Assembly (NCBI GenBank): GCA_029204225.1
Contig: CM055103.1
Location: 49,767,756-49,831,755, forward strand
Source: Diphasiastrum complanatum
Taxonomy: Eukaryota > Streptophyta > Lycopodiopsida > Lycopodiales > Lycopodiaceae
Reading direction: 5' to 3'
DNA length: 64,000 nt
Of the stretch, positions 32,650-44,943 are shown one piece after another (within the stretch, counting starts at the first letter, position 1; every line of letters starts with the position of its first letter). The notes under the pieces are model-generated. The model did not search any database. It was not told the origin of the DNA and saw only the letters and a program-made list of their open reading frames with translations. The position numbers were made by a program, and so were the translations under genes.

Positions 32650-34790
32650 AGCATCTGATAGTTGGCAGAGTTAACTCATAGCTATCAGATCGGTATCACA
32701 TGGCATGGCATCATAGAGGCACCTTTTTCTGTTGTGCTGATTGGGTTGTAGTTGAATAGGCTAATGAGAGAAGAATGAAGTCAGTAAACTGAAAGGAACC
32801 TTGGAGCTCCCTAACTATATAGATAAACAAAAAACAATCCCAAATAGACGAGAAAATAAACAATGAGGGGCTGAGCTTATTTGATACCTCAGTTTCCATA
32901 ATAAAGCATGAGAGGAGTGGGATGGAAATTAGCTTATGGAAGGGCGGGAGTGATTTCAACAGTAGAAAGGGGCCGCGTAGTAGTTATCAATTCGACTGTC
33001 AATGAAGACAAAAGACACTTCTATGCCACCCTCATTCCGTCCAGCAAAATAGACTACAGCAGAGCACAGAAAATGAACAGTTGCTATCTTAAAGTAGGTG
33101 TTTTGGCAATTGAAACCTGAAATTGGATAATAATCATGTGAGAAACATGGGTGTTGCCTCAGATATTTCAACAAGATCAAGGGAAAAACACAAACCCCTT
33201 GTCTTTGCCTGAATATGTGACTCTACATGAGCTCAGAACTCTACATGAGCTCAGATGCATAAGATATTTCCCTAAACTTTTACCTTTCTCCAAAACTCAC
33301 GTAGAATTAAGCTCCTCTGTTGGCACGTGCAAGAGGACGCAAATTCCTCTTGCTGGCCATTTCGTCTCCAGCATTTTGTTCCATTGTTGCCAGTATGGCT
33401 TGCAGAAAGCTCAATCATGAACCTCCAGGTTGTTCACAATCTATGTGAAGAAACGCGAATGTCATGCCGCAAGTTCGAGATTCTCTTTCTCTATTTCCAG
33501 GAAAAACCCGATAGTGCAGACTTCGCCCGAATGGTTATCATTAAAAACGAGGATCGCAATTTATATCCCGGTCATCAACAGCCTCTGTTAGTTCACAAAA
33601 ATGGACTTCAGCTCATCCTTCATGAGGTTCGCTACCCACTAGCTGCAATCAACGGGCATGCAAGCGGCTACATAGCGACACAATGGAATGAAGAAAAGAA
33701 GCCGCAATGGCAGCTTTAATTTGCCCCCGCTTAGTTGGAAACCTGGGCTGTTTAAGTCCCTTTGGTGCTGCCTGCCTCAACCCCATACAAGCGTGGGCAT
33801 CTCTGCTGCATTCTGCCATATTTCAAACTACCCAGGATCGAACTTCCTCTGGGAATACCAATCTGCTTTTCAATCCTTAATCACCAAAACTCAATTTCAA
33901 ACCTTAGATCCAACTCTGAGGATGCTTCAACTATAATTGCTGAAACAATCGAGAAAGGAGAGCCTAAAGCAACTTCGAGCCTAAAGGCTTAAAGAAAGAA
34001 GTGGAAGTGAACTTAGTGAAGAGAAGACTGCAGCGTAAGGTGATGAAGTACAGGAGAGGGAGGGAAGTCCTACTGTCCTAGTGCTGTGTTTGTCTTTACA
34101 TTTATGCAGATTGCAAACGCTTGCACAGCAGCATTTGAGGATAACTCGCACGTGGTTTTTGAGCTTCAAAACGAGCACATTATTTGAGCATGTCCTATGA
34201 AATGGTGTTGTGACTTGTCTGATGTTACAGCCACTTTGAAGTTGTTTGAACATTGTCTATAGTACCTAAGCTGTACAATGAAGATCACGCAAATGATTTG
34301 GCAATCCCAAATGGAGTATTAAAGTAGAGGAATTTCAATGTCTCATGAATCAAAGCCAAGTTACTAATAAATATACACTAGCTCATCTATGATTCAATGC
34401 CTAAAAATACTATATTTGCATCTTCAAAAGTAAAGCATCACATGGGTTTGATTAGTAAAAGGTTTTCCATTATCATATAACATTGATAGAAATTATGATA
34501 TTGAGCTTCCTTTAGCAAATTCCCCTTTTAAATTTTATTAGTTAGGTTGGAACTTCTTTTAAAACTTGTCTTACTAAAGAAATTGATGAGACTAGGAATG
34601 AAGAATGATTTGAAAAGATTCAAGGAAAATAAAGGGTATGGTATGGTTCATGAATCTTGTAATTAGTGGATGAATACATGAACATTGTAGGAGTGCGCTT
34701 TTGATAACAAGCCAAGAGGCATCTTGGAAAATTATTTATATTTATAATGAAACTACTCAATTGCAACATCAAAAGTCATAAAATGCATTG
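32650..34790. other. Unassigned region
   Basis: Apart from the open frame at 33327-33719, no family motif is seen. GC content is higher around 33300-34000 than nearby, like the leaders of the LTR elements in this window, so part may be another copia leader. Confidence 0.35.
33327..33719 (+). CDS. Uncharacterised 130-codon open frame
   Basis: An open frame with FARMVIIKNEDRNLYPG and HEVRYPLAAINGH; no family recognised. It could be a host exon or part of a retroelement leader. No supporting splice sites or neighbours were found. Confidence 0.2.
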   Translation: MQEDANSSCWPFRLQHFVPLLPVWLAESSIMNLQVVHNLCEETRMSCRKFEILFLYFQEKPDSADFARMVIIKNEDRNLYPGHQQPLLVHKNGLQLILHEVRYPLAAINGHASGYIATQWNEEKKPQWQL

Positions 34791-34803
34791 TTACACACAC
34801 CAA

Positions 34804-34820
34804 CCCCCCCCCCCCCCCCC

Positions 34821-34855
<35 letters not shown>
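34804..34855. repeat. C18 run and (AC)n microsatellite
   Basis: A homopolymer of 18 C (34804-34821) is followed by about 32 bp of AC repeat. Confidence 0.95.
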
Positions 34856-34858
<3 letters not shown>

Positions 34859-34859
34859 A

Positions 34860-35330
34860 CCCAGCTACATAATGTGTTAGCAATTATAAAACTTAAAACT
34901 AGTAGTAAAGTTTCTCTTCAAGTTGATGCCTTTGTGGAATAAGAGGTTGTTTACAAAGACAAAATCTAACTCTAAAAGCTCAACTCCTATCCAATTACTA
35001 CTAGATGTTGGTTGGCAAAAATACAACTGATTTTGGTTGCTATATTATTTTCCAAACATCAGTCATTTCGATATAATCTATGCTAATATTAGCATTTATT
35101 TATATCTTAGTTGTTATACAATATTTATAAGATAATTTGATTAATACAATAATTAATTCTATTTGTGTATGAAAGCATGATTCAAACCTTAAACTAATGC
35201 ATATAAGTGGAGCAATTAAGCAAAGAAAAGAGCAATCATGCTTTTTTATTCAACTAAAACTAGTAAATAACTTAGTGATCAAGGAGTACATGTCATGTGC
35301 CAAATCCCAAGCAAATAGATCACATTAGCA
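34860..35330. other. No gene identified
   Basis: AT-rich; no motif or repeat recognised. Confidence 0.4.
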
Positions 35331-35869
35331 ATGGAAAGCAGAGTACAAGCAATGGAAAATGAGCATGGATTCATATGGATACCTAAGTTCTCAAGTGTTG
35401 AGCAACTTGGTGCCAATACTTGGAGATTGTCAATTTTTGGTGAATTCATGGTCATTTTCTTTTGTCAAGTAGATCTTGAAGATGGACTAGTGCTACCACT
35501 TAGTTATATGGAGTCATGTGGTGTTGGATTAGCATCATTGATGTACTCACTTATGGATTTCCAAGGTTTGATGGTTTCTTGTGGCAAGATGGCAATGGAG
35601 GCTCATTCATGGAGTTTTATGGTGGATACATATCAAGAAAGGCCAAAGTTGGAGAACACAAGCAGGCAAATGGTCATTACTCACATTTATTGTTTGATTG
35701 CTGTAATTTTCCAGAGAGTTCAAAGTTTGAAGCATGGAGGAACCATTTCATTTACATTCTATTTGGTTCTTCATGTTCGAGTTATATCTTGATGTGTAAA
35801 ATTGATGTAGAAGCATCCAATTTGGACACTATCTCTATATCAATTATGGAAACTACGTTAGAAGATTAG
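35331..35869 (+). pseudogene. Uncharacterised protein-like sequence in two frames
   Basis: The frame from 35331 begins MESRVQAMENEHGFIWIPKF and reads coherently to about FGEFMVIFF. A second frame from about 35516 then reads GFPRFDGFLWQDGNGGSF and DCCNFPESSKFEAWRNHF to 35869. The change of frame suggests one ancestral protein with a frameshift near 35470-35520. No domain is recognised. Confidence 0.3.
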
Positions 35870-36059
35870 AAAGGAGGTCTATACTTAGGATGGAGATCAT
35901 TCAAAAGTTAGATCAAAGTTCTATGGTCAAAACTATGCCAAAACTAGTTGAAGAGGGATTGTGAAGATTCCAACTAGTTTAGTCATGTTTAGTCATATTT
36001 TGGTTAATTGTCAATATTAGGCCAATATGCATTTTAGACTTAGAGATAAACTTTATGAA

Positions 36060-36981
36060 ATTTATTTGAGTCTGAAAGCATTTGAATGAAACGCATACAG
36101 TCTAAGACGAAACGGAACGCAATAAAGAATAGAACCGATTCAAAACGAAATAGAAGTAAATGAGTACAATAAGTTGCGAATTAAAGCCGTGTACTCTATG
36201 CTATCTCTGAGCGACTAAAAATAAAAGTCTAAATTAATGCGCAATGCTGATGAGCAGTAGCGCAATAGCAATCTATAAAACAAATCTAAGAAGTGAGCTA
36301 GAATGCTCAGGAGTGTTCAAGCTCGCAGGCTCGAGAGAGAGAGAGCTAACTATTCAAACGCTTCTGATAATTCTGATTTTCAATGAATCAATCTGTATGA
36401 ATATGAACAGCTATTTATACTAAGAAATTAGTCGTCAATTGCGATCGCCAGTTGGCTGGTGATCCGTTGGCATCCATCCGGTCCTTGTCATTGATTGTTG
36501 ATAAGCGGTGAAATTGGCCGTAAACGTTGTCTGCATAAATGAATTATAAATGAACAAAAAATGTAGCTCTGCAGAAATGAACTAAAACAGCCACAGGCGA
36601 CACTGTCGGGTCTTTTGCAAAAAGGAAAAAAAGGTGAAGGTGCCCTTGAATCTCATTTAGGGTTTCCCCACACTTTGTCAGAGTCATTTCTTAACATGTG
36701 AGGCTCTTTGGAAAAAAGCAAAAATTGCGACTCTGCATATTTGCACGAGATTTCTGACAGGCAAAAATTGCGAAAAAGACGACACTGCATTTTTTCACAA
36801 GATTTTTGTCAGGCAAAAAATGCGACACTATCGTAAACTCCGTGTAATTTTGCAGACTGTGTAAAAACACTTGTAATTCTGTAGACTGTGTAAACACACG
36901 AAAAAATCTGTAGAATTAGATAAACAATGGATGAAGATTAAAACCGATTAGATGATTAGTAAGAAGGAGAATAATCCAACA
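36060..36981 (-). mobile_element. 3' LTR (truncated) of a minus-strand copia element
   Basis: On the minus strand TGTTGGATTATTCTCC starts at 36981 straight after the polypurine tract AAGGGGGAG. The next ~900 bp match the solo LTR at 6964 onward. Similarity is lost near 36060-36085, so the last ~260 bp of the LTR are missing. The matching pol scraps lie upstream at 37087-38841. Confidence 0.8.
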
Positions 36982-37086
36982 CTCCCCCTTAATCTGAATC
37001 CTTGAATGCCTTGACCTTCAAACTTAGGTCTACACAGAATATTATGTGTGGCTCCAAACTTAATGCTTTAGTAAAAACATCTGCAG

Positions 37087-38841
37087 TCATATCTTGCGTT
37101 CTATAGTACTACAATCTGACCTCTTCGTTGAGGACTTTGCTTCTGACGAAATGAATGTGCTTACTCCTGGAATGAAATCTAGGGTTGGCTGATAAAGCGA
37201 TGGCACTTTGATTATCACAAAATAATGTCGAGCATATTTATTCAGACAAATATCTGAGAGTAAGTTCCTCAACCGAATTGCTTCCTTTGTAGCTTGAGAG
37301 ACTGCGATATACTCTGATTCAGTGGAAGATAGAGCTATCGAAGATTGCTTGCGACTGTTCCAGGAAATTGGGCCATTGTTGAGGAAGAATGCAAATCCGG
37401 AAGTATATTTATGAGTGGCCATAAAGTGCTTTGCATAGCTTACATACCTTTTGTTCTTGTCCTTTTGCCATGAAGCCCTGTGGTTGGACCATGTAAACTT
37501 CTTCCTCTAAGTCATCATTCAAAAATGCGGACTTTACATCCATTTGATGGACCTTCCACCCAAGATGCTAGGGCAATGATAAGGCATAGCGTAGTCCACT
37601 TAGCCACTGGAGCAAATGTCTCTTCATAGTCAATTCCTTTATTTTGCTCATAGCCCTTCACTACTAGGCATGCCTTATGCTTTGCCATCATGCCATCCGC
37701 ATGAAACTTTGTTCTAAAGACCCATTTGTTGTCAATAGGTTTCTTTCCAAGTGGTAGATCAACCAACTCCCATGTATCATGCCTGTGGATGGATTCCATC
37801 TCCTCTTCCATTGCCCTTTGCCACTCTTTGTGATCTTTTGCTTCATCAAAGGTTGATGGCTCTCGACACTTCAAAATGTCACTCATTAGGGCATAGTTCA
37901 CATGATAAAGATCGAGAGACTTCATTTCCCGTGTTGATCTTCTCACTTCTCCTTGTGTGCTAAATCCTGGTTGATTTAGCTTTGCGTCCTTCATGATCTT
38001 CTCATACCATTTTGGTATTGCAGCTCCACCTTTCTTGAATGTCTCCCTGTGATGCTTTCCCATGACACATCCTTCACATATTGTGTGATGATCATCCTGC
38101 AATGCCGGTAACCCTATTACCATCTTCAGCTTCGCCATCAATCTTAAGCTCCCATAGTTCAAGTGACCAAGTCTTTTTTGCCACAGCTCATATTGAGATG
38201 TTGTTGAGATAGCCAAACCATATTCTCCTGGTTTTGCAGCATCCAAATTATAAAGGCCACAGTTACTATCTCTATAACCTCTCATCACCACTTTATGGTT
38301 GTGGTGAGAGATAAGGCATCCATCCTTGACAAATTCAACCTTAAGATGTTGATTTGCCATTGCTCCAACAAAAAGAAAACTCTTTTTGAGTCCAGAAACA
38401 TAAAGCACATTAGGGATATTCTTGATTTTACCATCAGGAAACTACACAGGTACATTGCCCACACCCTGTATTTGGCATTCCTCCCCATTGGCTTGAGTGA
38501 CCTTATTCCCATCATAGATTGGTGAGAATTTCTCAAACCAATCATGTTTCCTGGTCATATGCGTTGTGACGCCTGAATCTATGCACCTTCTGGCACCATC
38601 ATCGACCTGGGATGCCAATGTCAATGAGAAGACACTTGTCTCGTCATCTTCTCCATCATCTTCGACAATGTTGTCTTGTTGTCCACTTGACCCGGTTTGT
38701 GGCAATAGTAACATTTGTCTTTCTTCTTCTTTTTCGTCTTTGATGACGACTCTCCCTCGTCATCATCATCCTTGTATTTCTTGGGAATCCTTTTCCATCC
38801 TTTCTGCTTTTTGTACTGTCTTCAGTGTGAAGAAACTTCAC
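37087..38841 (-). pseudogene. Copia gag-pol remnant with integrase deleted
   Basis: In minus-strand order: a zinc knuckle in broken frame (CYYCHKPG near 38700); protease with CIDSGVTTHMT (38714-38442); gag-pre-integrase (LYVSGLKKSFLFVG, LWQKRLGHLNYGSLRLM, CEGCVMGKHHRETF) from 38408. This then fuses directly to RT N-terminus (WQRAMEEEMESIHRHDTWEL, NKWVFRTKFHADG, DYEETFAPVAKW). The integrase core is thus deleted in frame. The RT palm is largely deleted. RNase H follows at 37422-37087 (SWNSRKQSSIALSSTESEY). Its 3' LTR is at 36981. Confidence 0.85.
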
Positions 38842-38897
38842 CTTTCAAAAAACTTGGGACCCAAAAAAAATTTTCAGTTTAAAAATTTTTAATAAAA

Positions 38898-38926
38898 AGA
38901 AGGCCTATTTTGCCTATAGGCCTTCT
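38898..38926. repeat. Perfect 11-bp inverted repeat at an inverted junction
   Basis: AGAAGGCCTAT (38898-38908) and its exact complement (38916-38926) enclose a 7-nt loop. Sequence to the left belongs to minus-strand copia material; sequence to the right is plus-strand copia RT/RNase H starting at once. Confidence 0.9.
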
Positions 38927-39576
38927 GGGAGTTTGATATATCTTACGACTACATGTCTTGATATTTGCTATGCTGTAAGTTTGATTAGCCAATTCATGTC
39001 ATCACCCACTATGGACCATTGGAAAGTTGTGAAAAAGATTTTGAGGTATGTGAAAGGTACACCTAACCTTGGCCTAATCTACAAAAGACAAAGTGTTTTA
39101 CCTAAGTTGCAAGGTTATGTTGATGCTGATTGGGCAGGAAATGTAGATGATAGAAAGTCAACAACGGTTATGCCTTCAATTTTGGTAGCGGTTGTTTTTC
39201 ATGGTCTAGCAATAAGCAAGATACAATTTCTCTTTCTTCTACAGAAGCCGAATATAAAGCATTAAGTTCTGCTACTCATGAATCTTTTTGGCTACGTAAG
39301 TTGTTATGTGAGATTGGCATGAAGCAGGTAAATCCTACTGTTATTTTCTGTGACAGTCAAAGTGAAATACAATTGGCTAAGAATCTTGTCTTTCACGCAA
39401 GGACAAAACATATTGAGGTAAAATATCACTTTGTGCGTGAGAAGCTACAATCTGAAGATATAAGTATTGTACACTATTCTACGTTGTTACAAGTTGCTAA
39501 TATATTTACAAAAGCTTTAAGTAAAGAAAAGTTTGAGACTTTTAGAGCCAAACTTGGCTTAGATCTATTTATGTAA
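38927..39576 (+). pseudogene. Copia RT end and RNase H, plus strand
   Basis: Starts abruptly with GSLIYLTTT-like sequence, then HWKVVKKILRYVKGTPNLGLIY and GYVDADWAGN. A frameshift lies within the SSKQDTISLSSTEAEY region. RNase H ends with FHARTKHIEVKYHFVREKL and ANIFTKALSKEKF, with a stop at 39574-39576. It is closest in wording to the nested element at 44615-50651. Confidence 0.85.
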
Positions 39577-40039
39577 AAAGCCTTACTTGTAATACTATCA
39601 TGGAGGTATGTTCCATGAATAGAGTCAACTCTAAATAAAGAGAGACATTGATCATTGAGGGAGAGAGTTAAAATAGCAATGATCGACTTATACAGTGCTT
39701 TCTTATTTCGACAGCACCACGTGTGCTCAGTTCTAGAATAATCGGGCCGTCTTTCTTTTACGAGCCCTTTGAGCGCTTTTAAGCAACTTTATCTTTGTAC
39801 TTACTAATCAGTTGAATATATAGTTTGTGATTAGCAATTCCGTTGTCTTGTCTTGTTGCACTTGACGTTGTGTTGTGGTGATTGATCCGATCAGGTTTGT
39901 AAACTGTTTTCTTAAATTAAAGTCCATAGTAGCTTTGACAATTTGAGTCCTAGTTCCATTGGTGAGAGAGCTAACTTGCAATTGATCATATTATATCTGA
40001 CTAAAATGTTGTAGATGTAACTTTGTTGTGTAATGTAGA
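39577..40039 (+). mobile_element. Probable 3' LTR of the preceding copia fragment
   Basis: A purine tract GAGGGAGAG ends at about 39666 and is followed by AGTTAAAATAGC. This resembles the PPT/LTR start (GGGAGAG, AGTTAGAACTAAAG) of the 44615-50651 element, so a related non-TG LTR is likely. Its far end is cut by the minus-strand copia at 40040. Confidence 0.4.
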
Positions 40040-42665
40040 TCAACTTCTATTTTCTATCTCTGTGGATTTGTATACCAAGGCAGAAATGAGTTTGCCCAGA
40101 TCGGTCATGTCCAATTCGCAAGATAACATTGTCTTCTCCTCTTTTATCAGATCGGTAGCTGAAAAACAATGTATCATCCACGTATAATGTGATAATGATA
40201 AAAGACTGATGCACTGCTTTGAAATAAATGTTTGAATATGAAGAGCTAGGTGTATAGCCGTGATCAATGAGGAAAGTATTGATCCTTTGAAACCATGCTC
40301 AAGCAGATTGCTTCAAGCCATAAAGTGCCTTATGGAGTTTACAAATATGATTGTGCTTACCCTCGCTAATATAACCTTCGAGTTGCACCATTTAAATGTC
40401 TTCTTTGATAACTCCATTGAGATATGTTGTCTGTACATCCATTTGATGTATTTCCAAATCTGCTGCAATGGCAAATGATAGCAAAAGTCGAATAGAAGAA
40501 TGCTTGACTACTGGACTGAAGGTCTCAGTGTAATCAACATTGTATACCTGAGAAAAACCTTTGGCTACTAGTCGTGCCTTTCTTCTGTTGATGCTTCCAT
40601 CTGCGTTGTACTTGACTTTGAAAATCCATTTGCAATCAACTATGTTTCTGCTAGCAGGTAATTTGACAATTGTCCATGTCTGGTTCTTGATAAGAGATGA
40701 ATACTCTTTATACATAGCTTCTTTCCAGAGATCTGAGTCAGGCTGACTGAGTGCCTCTTGGACAGACGTCGGTTCCTGAACAAGATATGCTGCAGACTCG
40801 TCAATATACCATTTAGGTGGTCTGCTACTCCTTGAAGATCTTATGGGTAATATATGAAGTTGATCGTTTCTATCATACTGTAGTTGTTGAACTGTAACAT
40901 CATTATCTTCTGATCCATCGTTCATTCGTTGTTCGTCGAAAGTAGAAGAGCTTGGAACTTCAATAAGAATAGTCGCCTGCGGAACTGGAAAGTTCAAAGC
41001 GTTAGGAGAATCTGACAGATCGGCTACATGGGAACTGTCCTTTCCTTGAGGTCTTGAAACTGATCTTCGATGAAGATGACATCCCGGCTAGTGAATATCT
41101 TTGACTCGATGGGATTGAACAACTTGTAGGCTTGATCTGAAGTAGTGTAGCTGATGAAAACACACTTGATACTCTAGAAGTCGAGCTTCTTCCTGAGATC
41201 ACAAGATATCTATGCAAAAGTAGTACATCCAAAAACTCGTAAGTTTGATAAAGAAGATTTGGTACCTGTCCAAACTTCGAATGGCGTTTTGTCTGAGAGG
41301 CCTTTAGTAGAACATCTATTCTGAATATAGGTTGCTGTTGAAACAGCTTCAGTCCAGAAGGACTTTGGAAGTGTCGCATGTGATAACATGCACTTTGCCG
41401 ATTCAACTAAGGTTCTGTTCTTTCTCTCAGACCATTTAAATGAGGCGAATAGGAAGTGATGTATTGTTGCTCAATGCCGTTGTTAAAGCAGTAGTCCTTG
41501 AATTCATTGGAGATGTATTCTCCCTCGTTATTTGACCTCAGTGCTTTGATTCGTTTGCCAGTTTGATTCTCAACATGCCCTTTGAATTGTCTGAATTTGA
41601 TGAAAGCCTCTGAATTCTGTTTAATGAAATAAACAACTGTTTTTCTGGAGAATTTGTCAATAAAGGTAATGAAGTACTTTGCATCTAGCAATGAAGGAGT
41701 TTGCATAGGTCCACATATATCTGTATGAACAACATCTAACAGATCTTTTGCTACATGCATATGGTTTGATCTAAAAGGAAACCTAGCTTGCTTTCCAAAA
41801 ATGCAGCTATGATAGACAGGGAGATCGACCTTACCAGAAGAATAGTCGAGATCAAGGACCATGGATTGTTTGGTCATGTTTAAAATAGATGCATGATTCG
41901 CGTGTCCTTAGCGATGATGCCATAGTAATGCTTTATTGACTAGAATAGAGGTTTTCAAGACTTGACTAGACTCAGAATAATAGTGTGCCAATCTATATAA
42001 GTAATCCTATCTCTTGCCAAGTGCAAGGATCTTATCACTCCTATCAATAATTCTGCATTGAATAGATTTGAATTCTACCTTATGACCTAAATCTGTAATT
42101 CTACTCACTGATAACAGAATTGTAGAGAGTTTAGGAACATATAAAACCTTTGATAGTAATTTGAATTGATCATGCTGGAATCAAAATCTTATAGTACCTT
42201 CACCTTCAATAGTGTGAGTACTATTGTCACCAAGATAAACAAATTTCTTCGTGCTGTAAGGAGTGTAGGAGTTGAAGATCTCATGTTGATTGGTCATATG
42301 TTGAATTGCTCCAGAATCCAGAAACCATGAATCATCCAGAAATGCGCTTTGATCTTTGACCATGAATGTGCCTTCGTCCACTTCGACCTGGGGAGATGAT
42401 GAGACTGCATCTCCTACCCAACTCGCATCTGTGTAACCATTGAGAAAATTGAGTTTGTCGTTGTCGACTGCTCCATAACAAATGCAAAAGTAGCTCGAAG
42501 ATATCTCATGACTCTGATAAGAGCCTTCCAGTGTGTTATACCAGGATTAGTCATAAACTGACTGAGAGAGTTGATTGCAAAAGCTATGTATGGCCTGGTA
42601 CAGATCATGGCGTACATAAGAGATCCTATAATGTGGTGGTAGGTGGAGTGTGCTTCTTTGTGCAC
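40040..42665 (-). pseudogene. Chimeric copia pol remnant
   Basis: Reading the minus strand: an RT end (HSTYHHIIGSLMYAM, THWKALIRVMRYL; 42665-42414) reaches the RNase H phrase YTDASWVGD. It then joins directly to a gag-protease linker and protease (DDSWFLDSGAIQHMT; 42381-42181). Next are integrase (HTDICGPMQTPS, FITFIDKFSRKTVVYF; 41877-41002) with the second catalytic Asp changed to Asn (RSNNEGEY), and RT (WIFKVKYNADGSI, DYTETFSPVVKHSS; 40997-40392). A damaged YVDD region follows at about 40270-40040. So the 3' end of one copy precedes the middle of another, as unequal recombination between tandem or nested copies would produce. Confidence 0.8.
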
Positions 42666-42671
42666 CTTAGA

Positions 42672-43038
42672 TTTAGGTGTGTTTTTTTTTCAAAGGGTTA
42701 GGATTTCAATCCTTCCCTCAATGAAGCAGCCAATAGAAGCAAAGGGGCAAGGGCCTCCCCAAGAATCCTCTTGTACTCCATTTTACATGCTAATTACTTT
42801 CTGGATTCAAGCATCCTCATGTGCTATTGCCTTCTTGTCTAATGCTTTTTGTTGAGTGTTGCTATTTTCAATGCTTTGCTATTTCTTTATGGTTGATGTT
42901 CTTAACGCTTTTACATTAGAATAAGGGGCATTAGCAAATGAGCTACCTCCCTCTACATCCTTCTTCTTCCCTCTCTTTCTCTACTAATGATGGTGGAATG
43001 TGTGGTTAAGGGATAGAATTGGGGGTTAGTGTTAGTTT
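42672..43038 (+). mobile_element. Left part of a probable gypsy LTR split by the 43039 element
   Basis: Non-coding, starting near TGTGTTTTTTTTT. It ends in AGTTT, the target duplication of the copia element that follows. The other half would be 56080-56200, which runs straight into a gypsy-type PBS. The left boundary is approximate. Confidence 0.35.
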
Positions 43039-43572
43039 TGTTGAAAAATGAAAAATCATCTATCTTGACTTTAGGCTTTGGCAAAGTTTTTTCTATGTGT
43101 ATGTAATGTTTCATATTGTAAATGCCAAAATTGGCCTAGAAGAAACTTGAGCTACATTGTTTCTTGAGTCTAGTTGGTCATATACAACATGCATATAGAA
43201 TGTAGACATAGAAATGCCAATTATGGGCTTGTAGAAACTCGTGGCACATCACATGCAATGATTGTAAGTGTTTCATAGTGACATTCAAGGCATGCACAAA
43301 GTGAATTGGACACATGCATGGTGATTTGGACAATTCTAGTTTAGGATTTGACACTTGGTAAAAGTAGGTAGATTCTTGTACTTCTTCTTTTGATTTTGAA
43401 TGTAATCATTCTTTGACTATTAGCATGCTAGATTGTGCTTTGGTCATAAATTCTAGAACTAGATCTCGATATTCAATCTAGAATCAATTTATGTGCTAAA
43501 CACAAAGCTTAACAAGATCATTCACACTTGAGGATCATTTTCCACACGTGTGAACTTGCTGGAATTTTATCA
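43039..43572 (+). repeat. 5' LTR of the 43-kb copia element
   Basis: 534 bp, TGTTGA...TTATCA. It is 258 bp shorter than its 3' partner because of one internal deletion after AAAGTAGGTAGA. Confidence 0.92.
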
Positions 43573-43585
43573 TGGTATCAGATCC
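43573..43585 (+). promoter_or_regulatory. Primer-binding site of the 43-kb copia
   Basis: TGGTATCAGATCC directly follows the LTR end; one base differs from the usual TGGTATCAGAGC complement of initiator tRNA-Met. Confidence 0.85.
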
Positions 43586-44336
43586 AAATTAAGCTTTGCA
43601 TGCTATTATCACTGTTTGTGCAAGAATTTGTGAGCCCAATTCAAGCAAAGAAGCTGTTTATCACTTTTCTTAGCCTTTTCTTGAAAAGTGTTTGGATCAA
43701 AGAGGATAGAATCAAGATTTTTAGATCAGAATTGACATTGTACAAAATTCTAGAATTCCGCACATGTGAAAATCAAAGATTTTAAGACCTCTTTATTTCC
43801 TTTATCTTTGATCCAAAGATATTGATGTTATAGCTTGATGGAAAGCTTATAAGGAGTACTTTTCATTGCAATTGATCTCAAATCAATTTGATGTGTCTAT
43901 CAAGAGTTATAAGCTCTTAAAGAGGGTAGGGAGAGGTCCAAAATCCGAGTGACCACTTTTTGATTTGATCCAATTTAGCTTGATTCAAAATCCATTGTTT
44001 TGAGTAATCAACAAAAGAAACTTGAGATCTAGACATAGTTTGGTGTTATTGAACACATTGAGCCTTCTTTGAATCAATGGTGTTTTCCTTTGAAGTATCT
44101 ACTACGTGCCAAAAGTAGAATCAAAACTTGTCTATACTCCTCAATTCATTTTGAGAGATTGATCTTGTTTATCTTGTTTTGTGGAATATTTGAGAGCTAT
44201 CTCAAATACAGTTGCAAGTTTTCACATAGGATTGGTAGCACAACCTTGAAAATTCTGATAGTGAAAGAGAGTAGCAACATCTAGTCTGTTTGGAACAAGC
44301 TCAAACATTTGTTCAATAACAAGAAGTCTTCACGAT

Positions 44337-44614
44337 TTGGCACCTGTAGGAGGATATCTCTTAGAACTAAGTGAAAGACTAAGTACTTCCAATTATTCAA
44401 TATGGAAGGTTAGGATGGAGTCTGTTCTTATACTCCAGGATGTTATGGACATAGTATTTGGTATTGAGGAGGAGCCTGAAGCACAACTTGAAATACCAAA
44501 GTATAGGAAGAGAGCTAGGATGGCTCTACACTTTATTAAAATGAATGTCTCTAATGAGATTCTAAGAGAAATAGGATCTTGCACCACTACTAAAGAAGCT
44601 TGGGATGCACTTAA
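44337..44614 (+). pseudogene. Copia gag, first part, cut by a nested insertion
   Basis: Starts APVGGYLLELSERLSTSNYS (an upstream ATG or alternative start is needed; the codon at 44337 is not ATG). It runs through RMALHFIKMNVSNEILREIG to ALK, where the nested element begins. The gag frame resumes after it with KSIYE at 50655-50669 and again at 51681. Confidence 0.85.
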
Positions 44615-44890
44615 ACTTAGAATTTGCTTTGCACAGGAACACAAATCATGCTACACAGTAACATAGACAAAAAATCACTCTCCTCAGCAAGCTCACATAG
44701 CAACTGTATTTTTCAAAATGAAATTACACTGTACATATAGTTGTTCACTCAGGCAACTCATGCATGACACAGGTTGCCGTTGGCGGGACGCGTGTCCCGT
44801 CGACTTGCCTCGTGGCGAGGCCAACCGATCCTTATCCACTGATAGGACCCACAGTATAGTAACACAGTGATTTTAACTTTAGTTCTAACT
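44615..44890 (-). repeat. 3' LTR of the nested copia element
   Basis: 276 bp. On the minus strand it starts at 44890 directly after the purine tract at 44891-44900. Confidence 0.92.
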
Positions 44891-44943
44891 CTCTCCCTTA
44901 AAGTAGAGTCACTTTTTATACAGTCATATACATAGCTTTAAAG

